This document shows positions 1 to 6,838 of a DNA stretch of 7,235 nt, in pieces. The stretch lies in contig JADGNM010000126.1 of NCBI GenBank assembly GCA_017883485.1, positions 1 to 7,235 of the forward strand, given 5' to 3'. The notes beneath the pieces are model-generated. The model did no database searches. It was given only the letters and a program-made list of their open reading frames with translations, and was not told the origin of the DNA. Source of the DNA: Methanosarcina sp. (GTDB lineage Archaea; Halobacteriota; Methanosarcinia; Methanosarcinales; Methanosarcinaceae). How positions within the stretch are numbered: the first letter of the stretch is position 1; each line of letters begins with the position of its first letter. The translations under genes were made by a program, and so were the position numbers.

Positions 1-74
1 AGTTCTATTTACGTGGAGATATAAAATGGAAGAAATGGATGAAATGCCTGGTGGAATCACAGTCTAAAATGGAG

Positions 75-437
75 TTATTTAGGAATCGATGCACTAGTTA
101 CTGTAGTACACTGTTTTCCTTTTCTGTCTGTGCGCTTCTCGAGATCAATAAGGAACTTTGTTGGCCTGGGAGTAGTAGTGACTATACACAAGGGGTTCGT
201 ACCCAACCGTAAGCCCATAAGCAGGTTATCAAAAAGTCTCTTCAGGAAACTGCCATTTTGCAGCTCATCACACCAAAGGTAATCACTCTGGGGACCTCTA
301 GCTTTGTTTGGTTCAGATCCATAGTAGATATGAGTTTCAACTCCGTTAGGCCAAATTAGTTTTTTAAGAGGAGGAATGAAATTAGGCCGGAAATCTTCAA
401 GAGCACAGGCTAGGATCCCGCCGAGTCCATGCAAAAA
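75..437 (-). pseudogene. Phage terminase large subunit, central ATPase fragment
   Basis: This open stretch of about 119 codons matches the middle of a phage-type terminase large subunit, the motor ATPase that packages DNA into viral heads. Visible hallmarks, numbered from a weak TTG at 432-434, are WPNG (28-31), RGPQ (46-49), a Walker B motif YLWCDEL (52-58, acidic pair D56/E57), a GLRLG segment (74-78) and TTTPRPTK (86-93), the coupling motif after Walker B. The usual protein has over 400 residues. The Walker A region is missing, and the frame is closed by a stop (438-440) just before the match begins. The C-terminal nuclease is missing too, since the frame stops at 75-77. No recognisable continuation appears in other frames at either side. 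I read it as a truncated, non-functional prophage or virus remnant. No portal, capsid or small terminase gene is visible here, though the left side lies outside the window. Confidence 0.75.
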
Positions 438-656
438 CTAAAATATCAACACTTTTAAAAAACTTCTATTTATACCTATGTTTTTATTAGAAAATAAGAA
501 AGTGAATTTTAAGGTACCGCAAGAAAATTAATTTCTCATGATCCTGTTATGAACTAAAATATATTGTGTAACTGTGTAAAAATAGCAAAGAGATTTATAG
601 AATTAACTCTTTTTAGAAATTAGTGTGGTTCGTCCCATGCTAGAATAACCCCTCAA

Positions 657-688
657 ATGGCCAGGGGAAAAAAATAGCCTCTGGCCAT
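657..688. repeat. Perfect-stem hairpin
   Basis: The arms 657-667 (ATGGCCAGGGG) and 678-688 (CCTCTGGCCAT) pair over 11 bp with a single G-T wobble, around a 10-base A-rich loop. The stem is G+C-rich in a very A+T-rich spacer, so it stands out. There is no long T-run directly after it on either strand, so a classical terminator is not clear. It could be a small RNA, a transcript-end structure or an end of decayed mobile DNA. Confidence 0.6.
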
Positions 689-832
689 AATCAACCAGAC
701 CGGATCTCTTTTCTTAATATCTGTTTAAGCAAAGTTATTTTGCGGAAATTCAGGTCTTACTTTTGTTCCCCCTTTATATAGTTCTTAAAATCCATCGCTT
801 CATTTTTTTAGTATGAGATCCATGTATCCAGA

Positions 833-920
833 GGCACTGTCAAGTCTACGAGGGCTACGAATTTTTTCTACTAACAGGCGAACCTATAAACTGTTTATCC
901 CTCATAGACTTGACAGTACC
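833..920. repeat. Imperfect inverted repeat, 22-bp arms
   Basis: The arm 833-854 and the reverse complement of 899-920 agree at 20 of 22 positions, with the core ACTGTCAAGTCTA shared exactly. The enclosed spacer is 44 bases. The octamer TATCCAGA occurs at 825-832 and again at 921-928, directly flanking the structure like a short target duplication. This could be a stem-loop RNA, a miniature inverted-repeat element or fused remnants of insertion-sequence ends. No transposase is present. Confidence 0.55.
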
Positions 921-1192
921 TATCCAGATCGTCTTGATATTCATATTTCAAATTATATCCAATATATGTTTATCCAACCTGTTTATTTGAAATAAAGCAG
1001 GGCATAACTTTACAAAGTCTCGAGACACAGCACTTACTTTTTAAGTATTAACCGCGTAACGAGTTTGTATGTATTTTTAATGATAAATCAAAGGAGGCAT
1101 CGAATCAAAGGGAATGAATAAGGGAAAATGGAAAAATTCTTAAAAGGCTATTCTTAACCTGAGTATTGAACAAAATACTGATTCTGTTCAGA

Positions 1193-1203
1193 GAATATAT
1201 AAA
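1193..1203 (+). promoter_or_regulatory. TATA box of the sensor kinase transcript
   Basis: The sequence GAATATATAAAT around 1193-1203 is a good archaeal TATA box. Archaeal transcription normally starts about 25 bases downstream, here around 1222-1230. That gives a short leader if translation starts at the TTG at 1245, or about 55 bases if it starts at the ATG at 1281. It would exclude the out-of-frame ATG at 1213 as a start. Confidence 0.5.
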
Positions 1204-1244
1204 TTGAGAAGGATGGAGGCCTGGAAGCTATTAAATGTGATGAT

Positions 1245-2648
1245 TTGTCCGGAAGAAGAGAGGAAAGAGATAAAGAAAAAATGGCAGAGATGCTTCTGTC
1301 AAAAAGTCCGACCCCGATCCTGAAAGTGGGAGCAGATGGAACAGTTCTTTACGCTAACAAAGCAACCAATGTCCTTCTCGATTACTGGGGTATTAATGAA
1401 GGAGAAAAAGTCCCTCAATCTCTAAGGCATAATATAAAGAGAGCCCTCTCACAGGAAAATCCGGAAAATCTTGAAATTCAGGCTGGGAAAACAACATACG
1501 CTGTACTGCTCCAATCATTTCCGGAAGAAGATTACGTAAACATTCAGGGGTTTGATATAAGCTCAAGGATCCTGGCTGAAGAAAAGCTCCGCAAAAGGGA
1601 AAAGCAATATCTTTCCCTGAGCAACCTTGGTAGAATGTCTATCGCATGCGAAGATTTCCAGGCAATTCTGAAAAAAAGTGCAAGGCTTATCGTTCAGGGT
1701 CTTGATATGGAATTTTCTACTATTTTAGAACTCATGCCTGATGGAAATCTTATCATCAGAGCCGGCTCTGACTGGGAAGAGGGGCTCGCAGGCAGTACTA
1801 TCATAAGAGGAAAAGAAGAGTCTCATTCGGGATATACCCTCCTTGTGAGAAAGCCTGTTATTTTGAAAGATCTTGAGACTGAAACCCGTTTCACGCATTC
1901 CGAATTTCTCAAAAGCCATGGGGTAATTAGCGGGATAACGGTTCTTATAGGAAACATCAATAACCCTTTTGGGGTACTGGGAGTTTACAGCACAATTAAG
2001 AGAGATTTTACTGAAGATGATATCTATTTCCTGGATTCTGCCGCACTTTTGCTGTCTGAGATTATAGAGCGCTTGAAGGCAGAGGAAAAACTGAGGGTTC
2101 ACCATCAGGAACTTGAAAGACTAGTTGAAAAAAGGACTTTGGAATATACGGAAGCAAACGAGAAACTCGCACAGGAAGTTACGCAGAAAAGGGAAATTGA
2201 AAGAACCCTGATGAATACGGTGCGTTTTCTGGAAGTATTGCTTGATAGTATTCCGAGCCCCGTATTCCAGAGAAACCTGAATGCGATATATGTGAATTGC
2301 AACGAGAGCTTCGCCAGGCAGATTATGGGGCTTCCTAAAAACCTGGTTATCGGCGGCTCTTTCCAAGAATTCGAGAAAAGAATTCCAAAAGAGCTTGCGG
2401 AAATCTATAAAAAATACGATAGGAAATTAATTAATGACGGCGGGAGTCATTATCACGAAACCAAGGTGGTCTGTGCCGACGGAATGCAAAGAGATTTCCT
2501 CTTCCACAAAGCCACTTATGAAGACAGTTCCGGGGAGGTAGCCGGCGTTGTAGGTGTGATGCTGGATATCACCCAGCTTAAGGAAGCTGAGAAAACCTCC
2601 AGGAAAAGTGAGGAGAGGTACAGGATTGCTGCCGAGCAGACAGGGTAG
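1245..2648 (+). CDS. Sensory half of kinase (PAS-GAF-PAS), ending at TAG
   Basis: If UAG terminates, this is the product: 467 residues with no catalytic domain. PAS1 is seen in SPTPILKVGADGTVLYANKA and ends in the typical exit NIQGFDIS. A GAF domain follows (YLSLSNLGRMSIACEDF through FGVLGVYS), then a charged heptad-like linker (EEKLRVHHQELERLVEKR). PAS2 runs from LLDSIPSPVFQRNLNAIYVN to GVVGVMLDITQLKEAE. The last residues, SEERYRIAAEQTG, are the standard lead-in to another PAS domain, so the natural protein does not end here. PAS and GAF domains bind small ligands or cofactors, but no haem or flavin residues can be assigned with confidence. Coding quality is high; what is uncertain is whether this fragment exists as a separate protein. 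Confidence 0.85.
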   Translation: MSGRREERDKEKMAEMLLSKSPTPILKVGADGTVLYANKATNVLLDYWGINEGEKVPQSLRHNIKRALSQENPENLEIQAGKTTYAVLLQSFPEEDYVNIQGFDISSRILAEEKLRKREKQYLSLSNLGRMSIACEDFQAILKKSARLIVQGLDMEFSTILELMPDGNLIIRAGSDWEEGLAGSTIIRGKEESHSGYTLLVRKPVILKDLETETRFTHSEFLKSHGVISGITVLIGNINNPFGVLGVYSTIKRDFTEDDIYFLDSAALLLSEIIERLKAEEKLRVHHQELERLVEKRTLEYTEANEKLAQEVTQKREIERTLMNTVRFLEVLLDSIPSPVFQRNLNAIYVNCNESFARQIMGLPKNLVIGGSFQEFEKRIPKELAEIYKKYDRKLINDGGSHYHETKVVCADGMQRDFLFHKATYEDSSGEVAGVVGVMLDITQLKEAEKTSRKSEERYRIAAEQTG

Positions 2649-4055
2649 CTTGTGTACGATTGTGATGCCGGGTCAGGTAAGATTGACTGGGCAGGAGCCA
2701 TTTTGCAGATTACAGGCTATAGTCCTGAGGAATTCAAGCATCTGGATCCGGAAGGCTGGCTAGCTAACATCCATGAAGAGGACCGGGAAAAAGCCAGCGA
2801 AACTCACGAGAGGTGTATGAAAACCGGAGGAAACTACTTCGAAGAATACAGGTTCAGAAAGAAGGACGGAAGCTATTTCCACGCGGAGGATAACGGTTTC
2901 TATCTTTTGGACGAAAATAATCGAGTGCACCGGATTGTCGGAGTAATAAAAGACATAACCGAGGTCAAACTTTCTTCAGAGAAACTTAAGGAGAGCGAAG
3001 AGCGGTACAGGTCTTTTATGAAAAATTTTAGGGGAATTGCTTTCCAGGAGGGATTGGATTCCGTTCCCATTCTTGTTGACGGAATTGTGAAAGAAATTGC
3101 AGGGTACAGAGCAGAGGACTTTATTTCCGGGAAAGTAGACTGGGATCGGATTGTTCTTCCTGAAGACCGGGAAAGATTTTTGGAGCATAGAAAAAAATTA
3201 ATAAATGATCCATTACTTCTTATAGAGCACGAATACCGCATAAGACATGGAAATGGAAGAATAAAGTGGGTTCGTGAGATAATCCAGAATGTTTCGGATA
3301 CAGCAGGCAGGAAGAGAATTCTACAGGGTTCAATCTACGATATAACAAAGCAGAAAGAAGCCGAAGAGTCTCTGACAAAAGTAGAAGAGATCCGCAAAAG
3401 GGAGATACATCACCGAATTAAAAATAATCTTCAAGTCATTTTCAGCCTTCTGGAACTTCAGGCAGAAAGATTCGATGACAAGGAAGTTCTGGAAGCTTTT
3501 CAGGAGAGCAAGAGTCGAGTTATTGCGATGGCGATAATCTATGAAGAACTCTATCAGTCAAAAAATAATGAGATGCTCAATTTTTCTGCATATCTTCAAA
3601 AACTTACATCACTACTTCATTCATACGCTGTAAGGGAAGATGATGTCGACATAGAACTGGATACAGAAGAAACCTTTCTGGGAATGGATACCGCAGTGCC
3701 TCTAGGGATAATAATTAATGAGCTTGTAACCAATTCTCTCAAGCACGCCTTTCCTCCTGGTACAGGGGGAGAAATAAGGATACAACTTCGCAGGACTGGA
3801 GAGCATGATGAGAAAAAAAATATAAATAATGGCATCAATATGATTGGTTCAAAGAGTTCGGTTAACAAAATTAATCAATATAGCTTAATAGTTTCGGACA
3901 ATGGGTTGGGTTTTCCGGAAAATTTTGACTTCAGGAATTCTCGCTCTCTGGGTCTGCAACTTGTAAATGTCCTTGTTGAACAGTTGGAGGGTACAATTGA
4001 ACTTGAAAGAGGTACAGAAACCGTTTTCAAGATATTTTTTAAGGAAAACGACTAA
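1245..4055 (+). CDS. Multi-PAS sensor histidine kinase read through in-frame TAG
   Basis: The full frame from TTG 1245 to TAA 4053-4055 gives 936 residues if the TAG at codon 468 is read as an amino acid. Domains in order are PAS1 (about 16-110), GAF (about 120-280), coiled coil (about 283-330), PAS2 (about 331-450), PAS3 (about 455-580, holding the TAG), PAS4 (about 590-705), HisKA_2 (about 715-800) and HATPase (about 800-936). There are no membrane segments, so it should be a cytoplasmic sensor that autophosphorylates on a histidine of the IHHRIKNN box (722/723). The start is uncertain: neither TTG 1245 nor ATG 1281 has a well-spaced ribosome binding site, and a stop at 1200-1202 limits extension. 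The response regulator 39 bases downstream is the probable phosphate acceptor. The ligand is unknown. The alternatives are a recent nonsense mutation, or two separate polypeptides. Confidence 0.65.
2646..2648 (+). other. In-frame TAG: candidate pyrrolysine codon
   Basis: This is the only in-frame stop in 936 codons. It lies at the first strand of PAS3, between EQTG and LVYDCD. From general PAS-kinase patterns the expected residue is probably Gln, and CAG to TAG is one transition. The intact genes in the window end in TAA or TGA. In Methanosarcina, UAG is decoded by tRNA-Pyl with PylS, with proven use in the MtmB, MtbB and MttB methyltransferases. I did not identify a specific downstream RNA element, and none is strictly required in these archaea. 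Confidence 0.6.
2652..4055 (+). CDS. Kinase half (PAS-PAS-HisKA_2-HATPase) after the TAG
   Basis: This frame continues directly from codon 469. It holds the rest of PAS3 (KIDWAGAILQITGYSPEEF to GVIKDITEVK) and PAS4 (VKEIAGYRAEDFISGKVDW, WVREII, GSIYDITKQKEAE). The HisKA_2 dimerisation and phosphotransfer box REIHHRIKNNLQVIFSLLEL follows. The GHKL ATPase shows its N box (INELVTNSLKHAF), G1 box (VSDNGLGFP) and G2 box (SLGLQLVNVL). All catalytic boxes are intact, which argues against long-standing decay. An Asn/Lys-rich insert (EKKNINNGINMIGSKSSVNK) sits between the N and G1 boxes. A separate start at GTG 2652 is possible, with a weak AGGG at 2642-2645, but it would begin inside a PAS strand, so it is unlikely to be the natural start. 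Confidence 0.85.
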   Translation: MYDCDAGSGKIDWAGAILQITGYSPEEFKHLDPEGWLANIHEEDREKASETHERCMKTGGNYFEEYRFRKKDGSYFHAEDNGFYLLDENNRVHRIVGVIKDITEVKLSSEKLKESEERYRSFMKNFRGIAFQEGLDSVPILVDGIVKEIAGYRAEDFISGKVDWDRIVLPEDRERFLEHRKKLINDPLLLIEHEYRIRHGNGRIKWVREIIQNVSDTAGRKRILQGSIYDITKQKEAEESLTKVEEIRKREIHHRIKNNLQVIFSLLELQAERFDDKEVLEAFQESKSRVIAMAIIYEELYQSKNNEMLNFSAYLQKLTSLLHSYAVREDDVDIELDTEETFLGMDTAVPLGIIINELVTNSLKHAFPPGTGGEIRIQLRRTGEHDEKKNINNGINMIGSKSSVNKINQYSLIVSDNGLGFPENFDFRNSRSLGLQLVNVLVEQLEGTIELERGTETVFKIFFKEND

Positions 4056-4094
4056 TTATCTGAAAATTTATCGACTACTAAGAGGGGAAATACA

Positions 4095-4505
4095 ATGAAA
4101 AAAGCAAAAATTCTGGTTGTCGAAGACCAGAACATAGTGGCTCTTAACATTCGAAATAAGTTAAAAAATCTTGGTTACACTGTACCTGGTACGGCGTCTA
4201 CCGGAGAAGAAGCCATAAGAAAGGCAGAACTTACGAATGCAGATCTTGTCTTGATGGATATTATGTTGAAAGGGGAAATGGATGGAATTGAAGCTGCCCG
4301 TGAAATTAAAAACAAACTTGGAATTCCGGTACTTTATCTGACTGCCTACACTGATGATGAGACTCTCAACAGAGCAAAAACTACTGAGCCTGCAGGATAT
4401 ATCTCAAAGCCTTTTAAGGAAGAGGACCTGCATAGCAATATAGAAATGGCTCTTCACAAACACAGAGCTGAAAAGAGGGAAAGTGAAAATACTAATGGGC
4501 AGTGA
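4095..4505 (+). CDS. Receiver-only response regulator
   Basis: A 136-residue protein made of one CheY-like receiver domain plus a short charged tail. The acidic pocket is E10/D11, the phosphoacceptor is D55 (LVLMDIML), the switch threonine is T83 (YLTAY) and the conserved lysine is K105 (SKPF). All key residues are present, so it should be phosphorylated. There is no DNA-binding or enzymatic output domain, so it probably works by protein contact or as a relay. Such stand-alone receivers beside HisKA_2 kinases are common in methanogens. It has a strong ribosome binding site (GAGGGG, 4082-4087, 7 bases from the ATG) and no obvious promoter in the 39-base gap after the kinase, so the two are probably co-transcribed. 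If the kinase were truncated at its TAG, this partner would be orphaned. Confidence 0.93.
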   Translation: MKKAKILVVEDQNIVALNIRNKLKNLGYTVPGTASTGEEAIRKAELTNADLVLMDIMLKGEMDGIEAAREIKNKLGIPVLYLTAYTDDETLNRAKTTEPAGYISKPFKEEDLHSNIEMALHKHRAEKRESENTNGQ

Positions 4506-4520
4506 GTTTTAGAATCTCAC
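4502..4520. terminator. Possible shared hairpin between convergent stops
   Basis: GTGAG (4502-4506) and CTCAC (4516-4520) can pair around a 9-base loop. The stem contains the stop codons of both convergent genes. A short T-run (CCCCTTTTCTG) follows on the plus strand. The stem is only 5 bp, so this is a weak bidirectional terminator candidate. Confidence 0.3.
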
Positions 4521-6280
4521 ACTCCCCTTTTCTGTCTGTACATTTCGATTGCCCTTCTGACTCTTTCTTCTTCAAGCATTCCCGTAGTCGAGGCAGTTTC
4601 AAAAAACCTTTTAGGAAGTGTGATTTGTTCGAATTTGAAGCCAAATTTCTTTTTCAGTTCATATTTTTTCCTGAAAATGTCTCTGCCCAGTTCTTTCAAT
4701 TCCTCTTCGGTTTTTTCTATCCCTATGCCCTTAAGGGCCTCAATGATATTTTGATATGTGTAGACATTCCTGGCAAAGAGACAGGAAACCATGCAGTTCA
4801 GGACACTGCGCCGATCTTCTTCTTCTATTATATTTTCAACGATTTTTTCATCCGAAAGCTGGCGGTTAAAAGAAGCCTGATCTGCGGCATAGCCTGCATT
4901 GTCAAGATGTGAATGTCTGGAGCCTACAGTAAGCCCAAGCATATTACCAAGCCCCGTATGATACCCAGGGATCTCCAGGCCTCCCAGTTGAACTGCAAAC
5001 TCCTGTCCTCCGTACTTTTTTGAGGCGTAGACCACTCCCTTTCCAAGGGCTGCATAGAAGTCATTTGGTGCCTTGACTACAAGGTCTATTGCCTTAAGGT
5101 AGGCAGCTTTATCCCCCCAGGAAAGTTCAAGCCCCCTGGTCTCGTTTGTCGAAATAATTCCGCGCTGCTGCATTTCAGTGGCCCAGGCGAGCACGACTCC
5201 CATACTGATTATGTCAACTCCGGCTTTTTCGCAGGCATCGATCAGTTCGAGTACGGCTTCGGGATCGGCTACTCCCAGGTTTGTGCCCAGAGCATAGATC
5301 AATTCATAATCATAGGAAATATTCAGGGTCTCATACTCATGGGCTTTTGAGAAAGGACGCCTCAGCATAGCCACGTGGACACACCCGATGGGGCAGCCCG
5401 AGCAGGATACCCGCCGGATAAGGTATTTTTCTGCAAAAAGTTCTCCTGAAATTGTTTCGGCTCCTTCGAAAGAAGTTGATTGCAGGTTGCGGGTAGGAAG
5501 GCCTTTGAGTGCGTTTAACACCAGGATATTCTCACTTGTGCCCAGGTTGTGATACTTTTCAGTAAGCCCTGACTTTACAATTATGTCATAGAACTTGCTG
5601 TAAGTCTTTTTGTAGTCTTTATGCTGAGGACTCCTGATCTCCTCGTTTCCGGATACAAGAAGAGCCTTAAGTTTCTTTGCCCCAAAGACAGTCCCAAGCC
5701 CGAGACGCCCGAAGTGGCGGTAAGTATCAACATTAACACTCGCATACGTAACTCCTCTTTCTCCTGCAGGCCCTATCCGTATAATGCTGCGCCTGCCGGC
5801 TCCGGGCTCCACATCGCGGAGGATTTTCCCCACGTCAATTGCTGACGAGAGGTTCCATATGGAAGATGCATCCCTGAAGCTGACCTTATCATTATGAATT
5901 GCCACATACACAGGGTACTTTGAAGCTCCTTTGATAACAATTGTTTCAAACCCTGAATAGCGCAATGACATCGCGAGGTGGCCTCCTGCATAGGATTCTC
6001 CTAATTCTCCGTTCAGGGGCGAACGGAACAACGCAACAGTTTTGGTGCAGGTAGGGTATATACCTGAAAGAGGCCCTGTGCTGAGTATAATAGGTATTTC
6101 AGGGTCAAGAGGGCCTGTCCCTTCCGTATATTCCTCAAGCATGAGGTTTGTGGCAACTCCCACGCCTCCAATGTACTTCTCATAGAGGTCTCTCCTGTCT
6201 TTAATGTAATAACTGTGGCCTGTCAGGTCGATGTAGAGTACGTTTTTTAGTCCGGGAATGGCATACTGTTCTGTTGTCAT
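4517..6280 (-). CDS. Aldehyde:ferredoxin oxidoreductase family protein (tungsten/molybdenum pterin enzyme)
   Basis: A 587-residue member of the AOR family, cytoplasmic enzymes that oxidise aldehydes to acids at a tungsten or molybdenum bis-pterin site and send electrons to ferredoxin. N-terminal pterin-binding features are present: IGGVGVATNLML, LSTGPLSG, GGHLAMSLRYSGFE, GPAGERGVTYASV and HFGRLGLGTVFGAKKLKAL. The [4Fe-4S] ligands fit C293, C296 and C300 (CSGCPIGC), with C500 (MVSCLFAR) as the distal fourth. A nearby C496 is an extra cysteine. Conserved acidic and histidine positions near the active site are plausible at E315/E317 and H456/H458. The length agrees with the roughly 600-residue family. 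Translation starts at ATG 6280, with GGAGG at 6285-6289 inside the end of the ferredoxin gene. The substrate cannot be read from sequence, and the divergent RHSHLDNAG segment suggests it is not the classical AOR. Confidence 0.9.
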   Translation of the reverse strand: MTTEQYAIPGLKNVLYIDLTGHSYYIKDRRDLYEKYIGGVGVATNLMLEEYTEGTGPLDPEIPIILSTGPLSGIYPTCTKTVALFRSPLNGELGESYAGGHLAMSLRYSGFETIVIKGASKYPVYVAIHNDKVSFRDASSIWNLSSAIDVGKILRDVEPGAGRRSIIRIGPAGERGVTYASVNVDTYRHFGRLGLGTVFGAKKLKALLVSGNEEIRSPQHKDYKKTYSKFYDIIVKSGLTEKYHNLGTSENILVLNALKGLPTRNLQSTSFEGAETISGELFAEKYLIRRVSCSGCPIGCVHVAMLRRPFSKAHEYETLNISYDYELIYALGTNLGVADPEAVLELIDACEKAGVDIISMGVVLAWATEMQQRGIISTNETRGLELSWGDKAAYLKAIDLVVKAPNDFYAALGKGVVYASKKYGGQEFAVQLGGLEIPGYHTGLGNMLGLTVGSRHSHLDNAGYAADQASFNRQLSDEKIVENIIEEEDRRSVLNCMVSCLFARNVYTYQNIIEALKGIGIEKTEEELKELGRDIFRKKYELKKKFGFKFEQITLPKRFFETASTTGMLEEERVRRAIEMYRQKRGV

Positions 6281-6795
6281 TTCCCCTCCTTGGGCTCATT
6301 TTTTCCGTAAAGATCCTGATGGGATGCTGTAGAGCTAACCGGGCTTGTCTCCTCAACCGGGCCAGTATCAGTTATTTTTACTTCTCCGCTGTCCTCGACC
6401 TCAATCATTATGAGTACATCATGGGGACAGAACTTCGCGCAGACACCGCAGTGCTTGCAGATTACTGCCTTTTTCTCCGCATCCAGATGGATGGCTCCCA
6501 TTAAGCAGGCTTCTATGCAGTTTCCGCAGCCGTCGCAGATATCGGTGTTGAGATTGACTCCTCCCCCTTTTCGTTTGCTCAGGGCCCCAAGAGGACAGGC
6601 CCTCATACACGGCGGATCAATGCATGCATGACAGACAATTTGAGCATAAGGAGTTTCAATTCCGCCGCGAGTCTGGATATCAATTCTACTGTTTTTCAAA
6701 GATATGGTGTCATACCACGTTCTCGCGCAAGCCATCATACAGGAATAGCAGCCTATGCAGCGGGCTGGATTTGCAACCTTTAACCTTTTTGCCAT
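6277..6795 (-). CDS. Four-cluster ferredoxin, electron-transfer partner of the AOR
   Basis: A 172-residue iron-sulfur protein of the HycB/DmsB type. Sixteen cysteines form four motifs: C13/16/19/23, C55/58/63/67 (with the CX2CX4CX3C spacing typical of this fold), C87/90/93/97 and C113/116/119/123. This is enough for four [4Fe-4S] clusters. The third motif lacks the usual proline after its last cysteine. An acidic, Ser/Thr-rich tail of about 45 residues follows and looks disordered. There is no signal peptide, so it acts in the cytoplasm. I chose ATG 6795; a GTG at 6804 would add three residues, but ATG fits the GGTGGG-like site just upstream better. The TGA overlaps the oxidoreductase ATG by 4 bases, so translation is probably coupled and the two form a complex, like other AOR enzymes with polyferredoxin subunits. 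Confidence 0.9.
   Translation of the reverse strand: MAKRLKVANPARCIGCYSCMMACARTWYDTISLKNSRIDIQTRGGIETPYAQIVCHACIDPPCMRACPLGALSKRKGGGVNLNTDICDGCGNCIEACLMGAIHLDAEKKAVICKHCGVCAKFCPHDVLIMIEVEDSGEVKITDTGPVEETSPVSSTASHQDLYGKNEPKEGK
6283..6291 (-). promoter_or_regulatory. Ribosome binding site for the AOR gene
   Basis: The minus strand reads AAGGAGGGG just before the ATG at 6280. It is encoded within the last codons (Lys-Glu-Gly-Lys) of the ferredoxin gene. Together with the ATGA stop/start overlap, it fixes the oxidoreductase start and indicates coupled translation. Confidence 0.8.
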
Positions 6796-6838
6796 ATTTC
6801 CCACCCGGGTTCTCTTTTAAGAAAGTATGTATCTTCAG

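Larger units (their letters stand above)
438..1190. other. Gene-free A+T-rich spacer with hairpins
   Basis: No convincing gene is visible in this stretch of about 750 bases. It is markedly richer in A+T than the flanking genes. It contains a strong 11-bp hairpin (657-688), a long imperfect inverted repeat (833-920) and several copies of a TATCC motif (around 825, 897, 921, 955 and 971). An isolated AAGGAGG (1091-1097) precedes only very short frames of nine codons (ATG at 1114 and at 1128). The spacer separates the broken terminase from the sensor kinase, so part of it may be decayed mobile DNA. Confidence 0.6.

Noticed and set aside
3..212. An open plus-strand frame at the left edge (FYLRGDIKWKKW...)
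   Set aside because: Most of it is opposite the terminase fragment, it has no visible start, and its composition is not protein-like.
625..652. GGTTCGTCCC, resembling a tRNA T-loop
   Set aside because: The flanking bases do not form the T-stem, and no acceptor, D or anticodon arm can be found.
813..995. A 60-codon plus-strand frame starting at ATG 813
   Set aside because: It mostly spans the inverted repeat and A+T-rich DNA, has no good ribosome binding site and resembles no protein family I know.
1090..1157. AAAGGAGG followed by two nine-codon frames (MNKGKWKNS, MEKFLKGYS), a possible leader peptide
   Set aside because: Spacing to either ATG is long, the better TATA box lies downstream, and there is no attenuator-like structure tying them to the kinase.
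2105..2366. Minus-strand frames of 65 and 81 codons across the kinase coiled coil
   Set aside because: They are antisense to a well-supported coding region and have no family features.
4502..4912. A 136-codon plus-strand frame rich in Phe
   Set aside because: It lies wholly antisense to the C-terminus of the AOR-family gene; the composition is that of a shadow frame.
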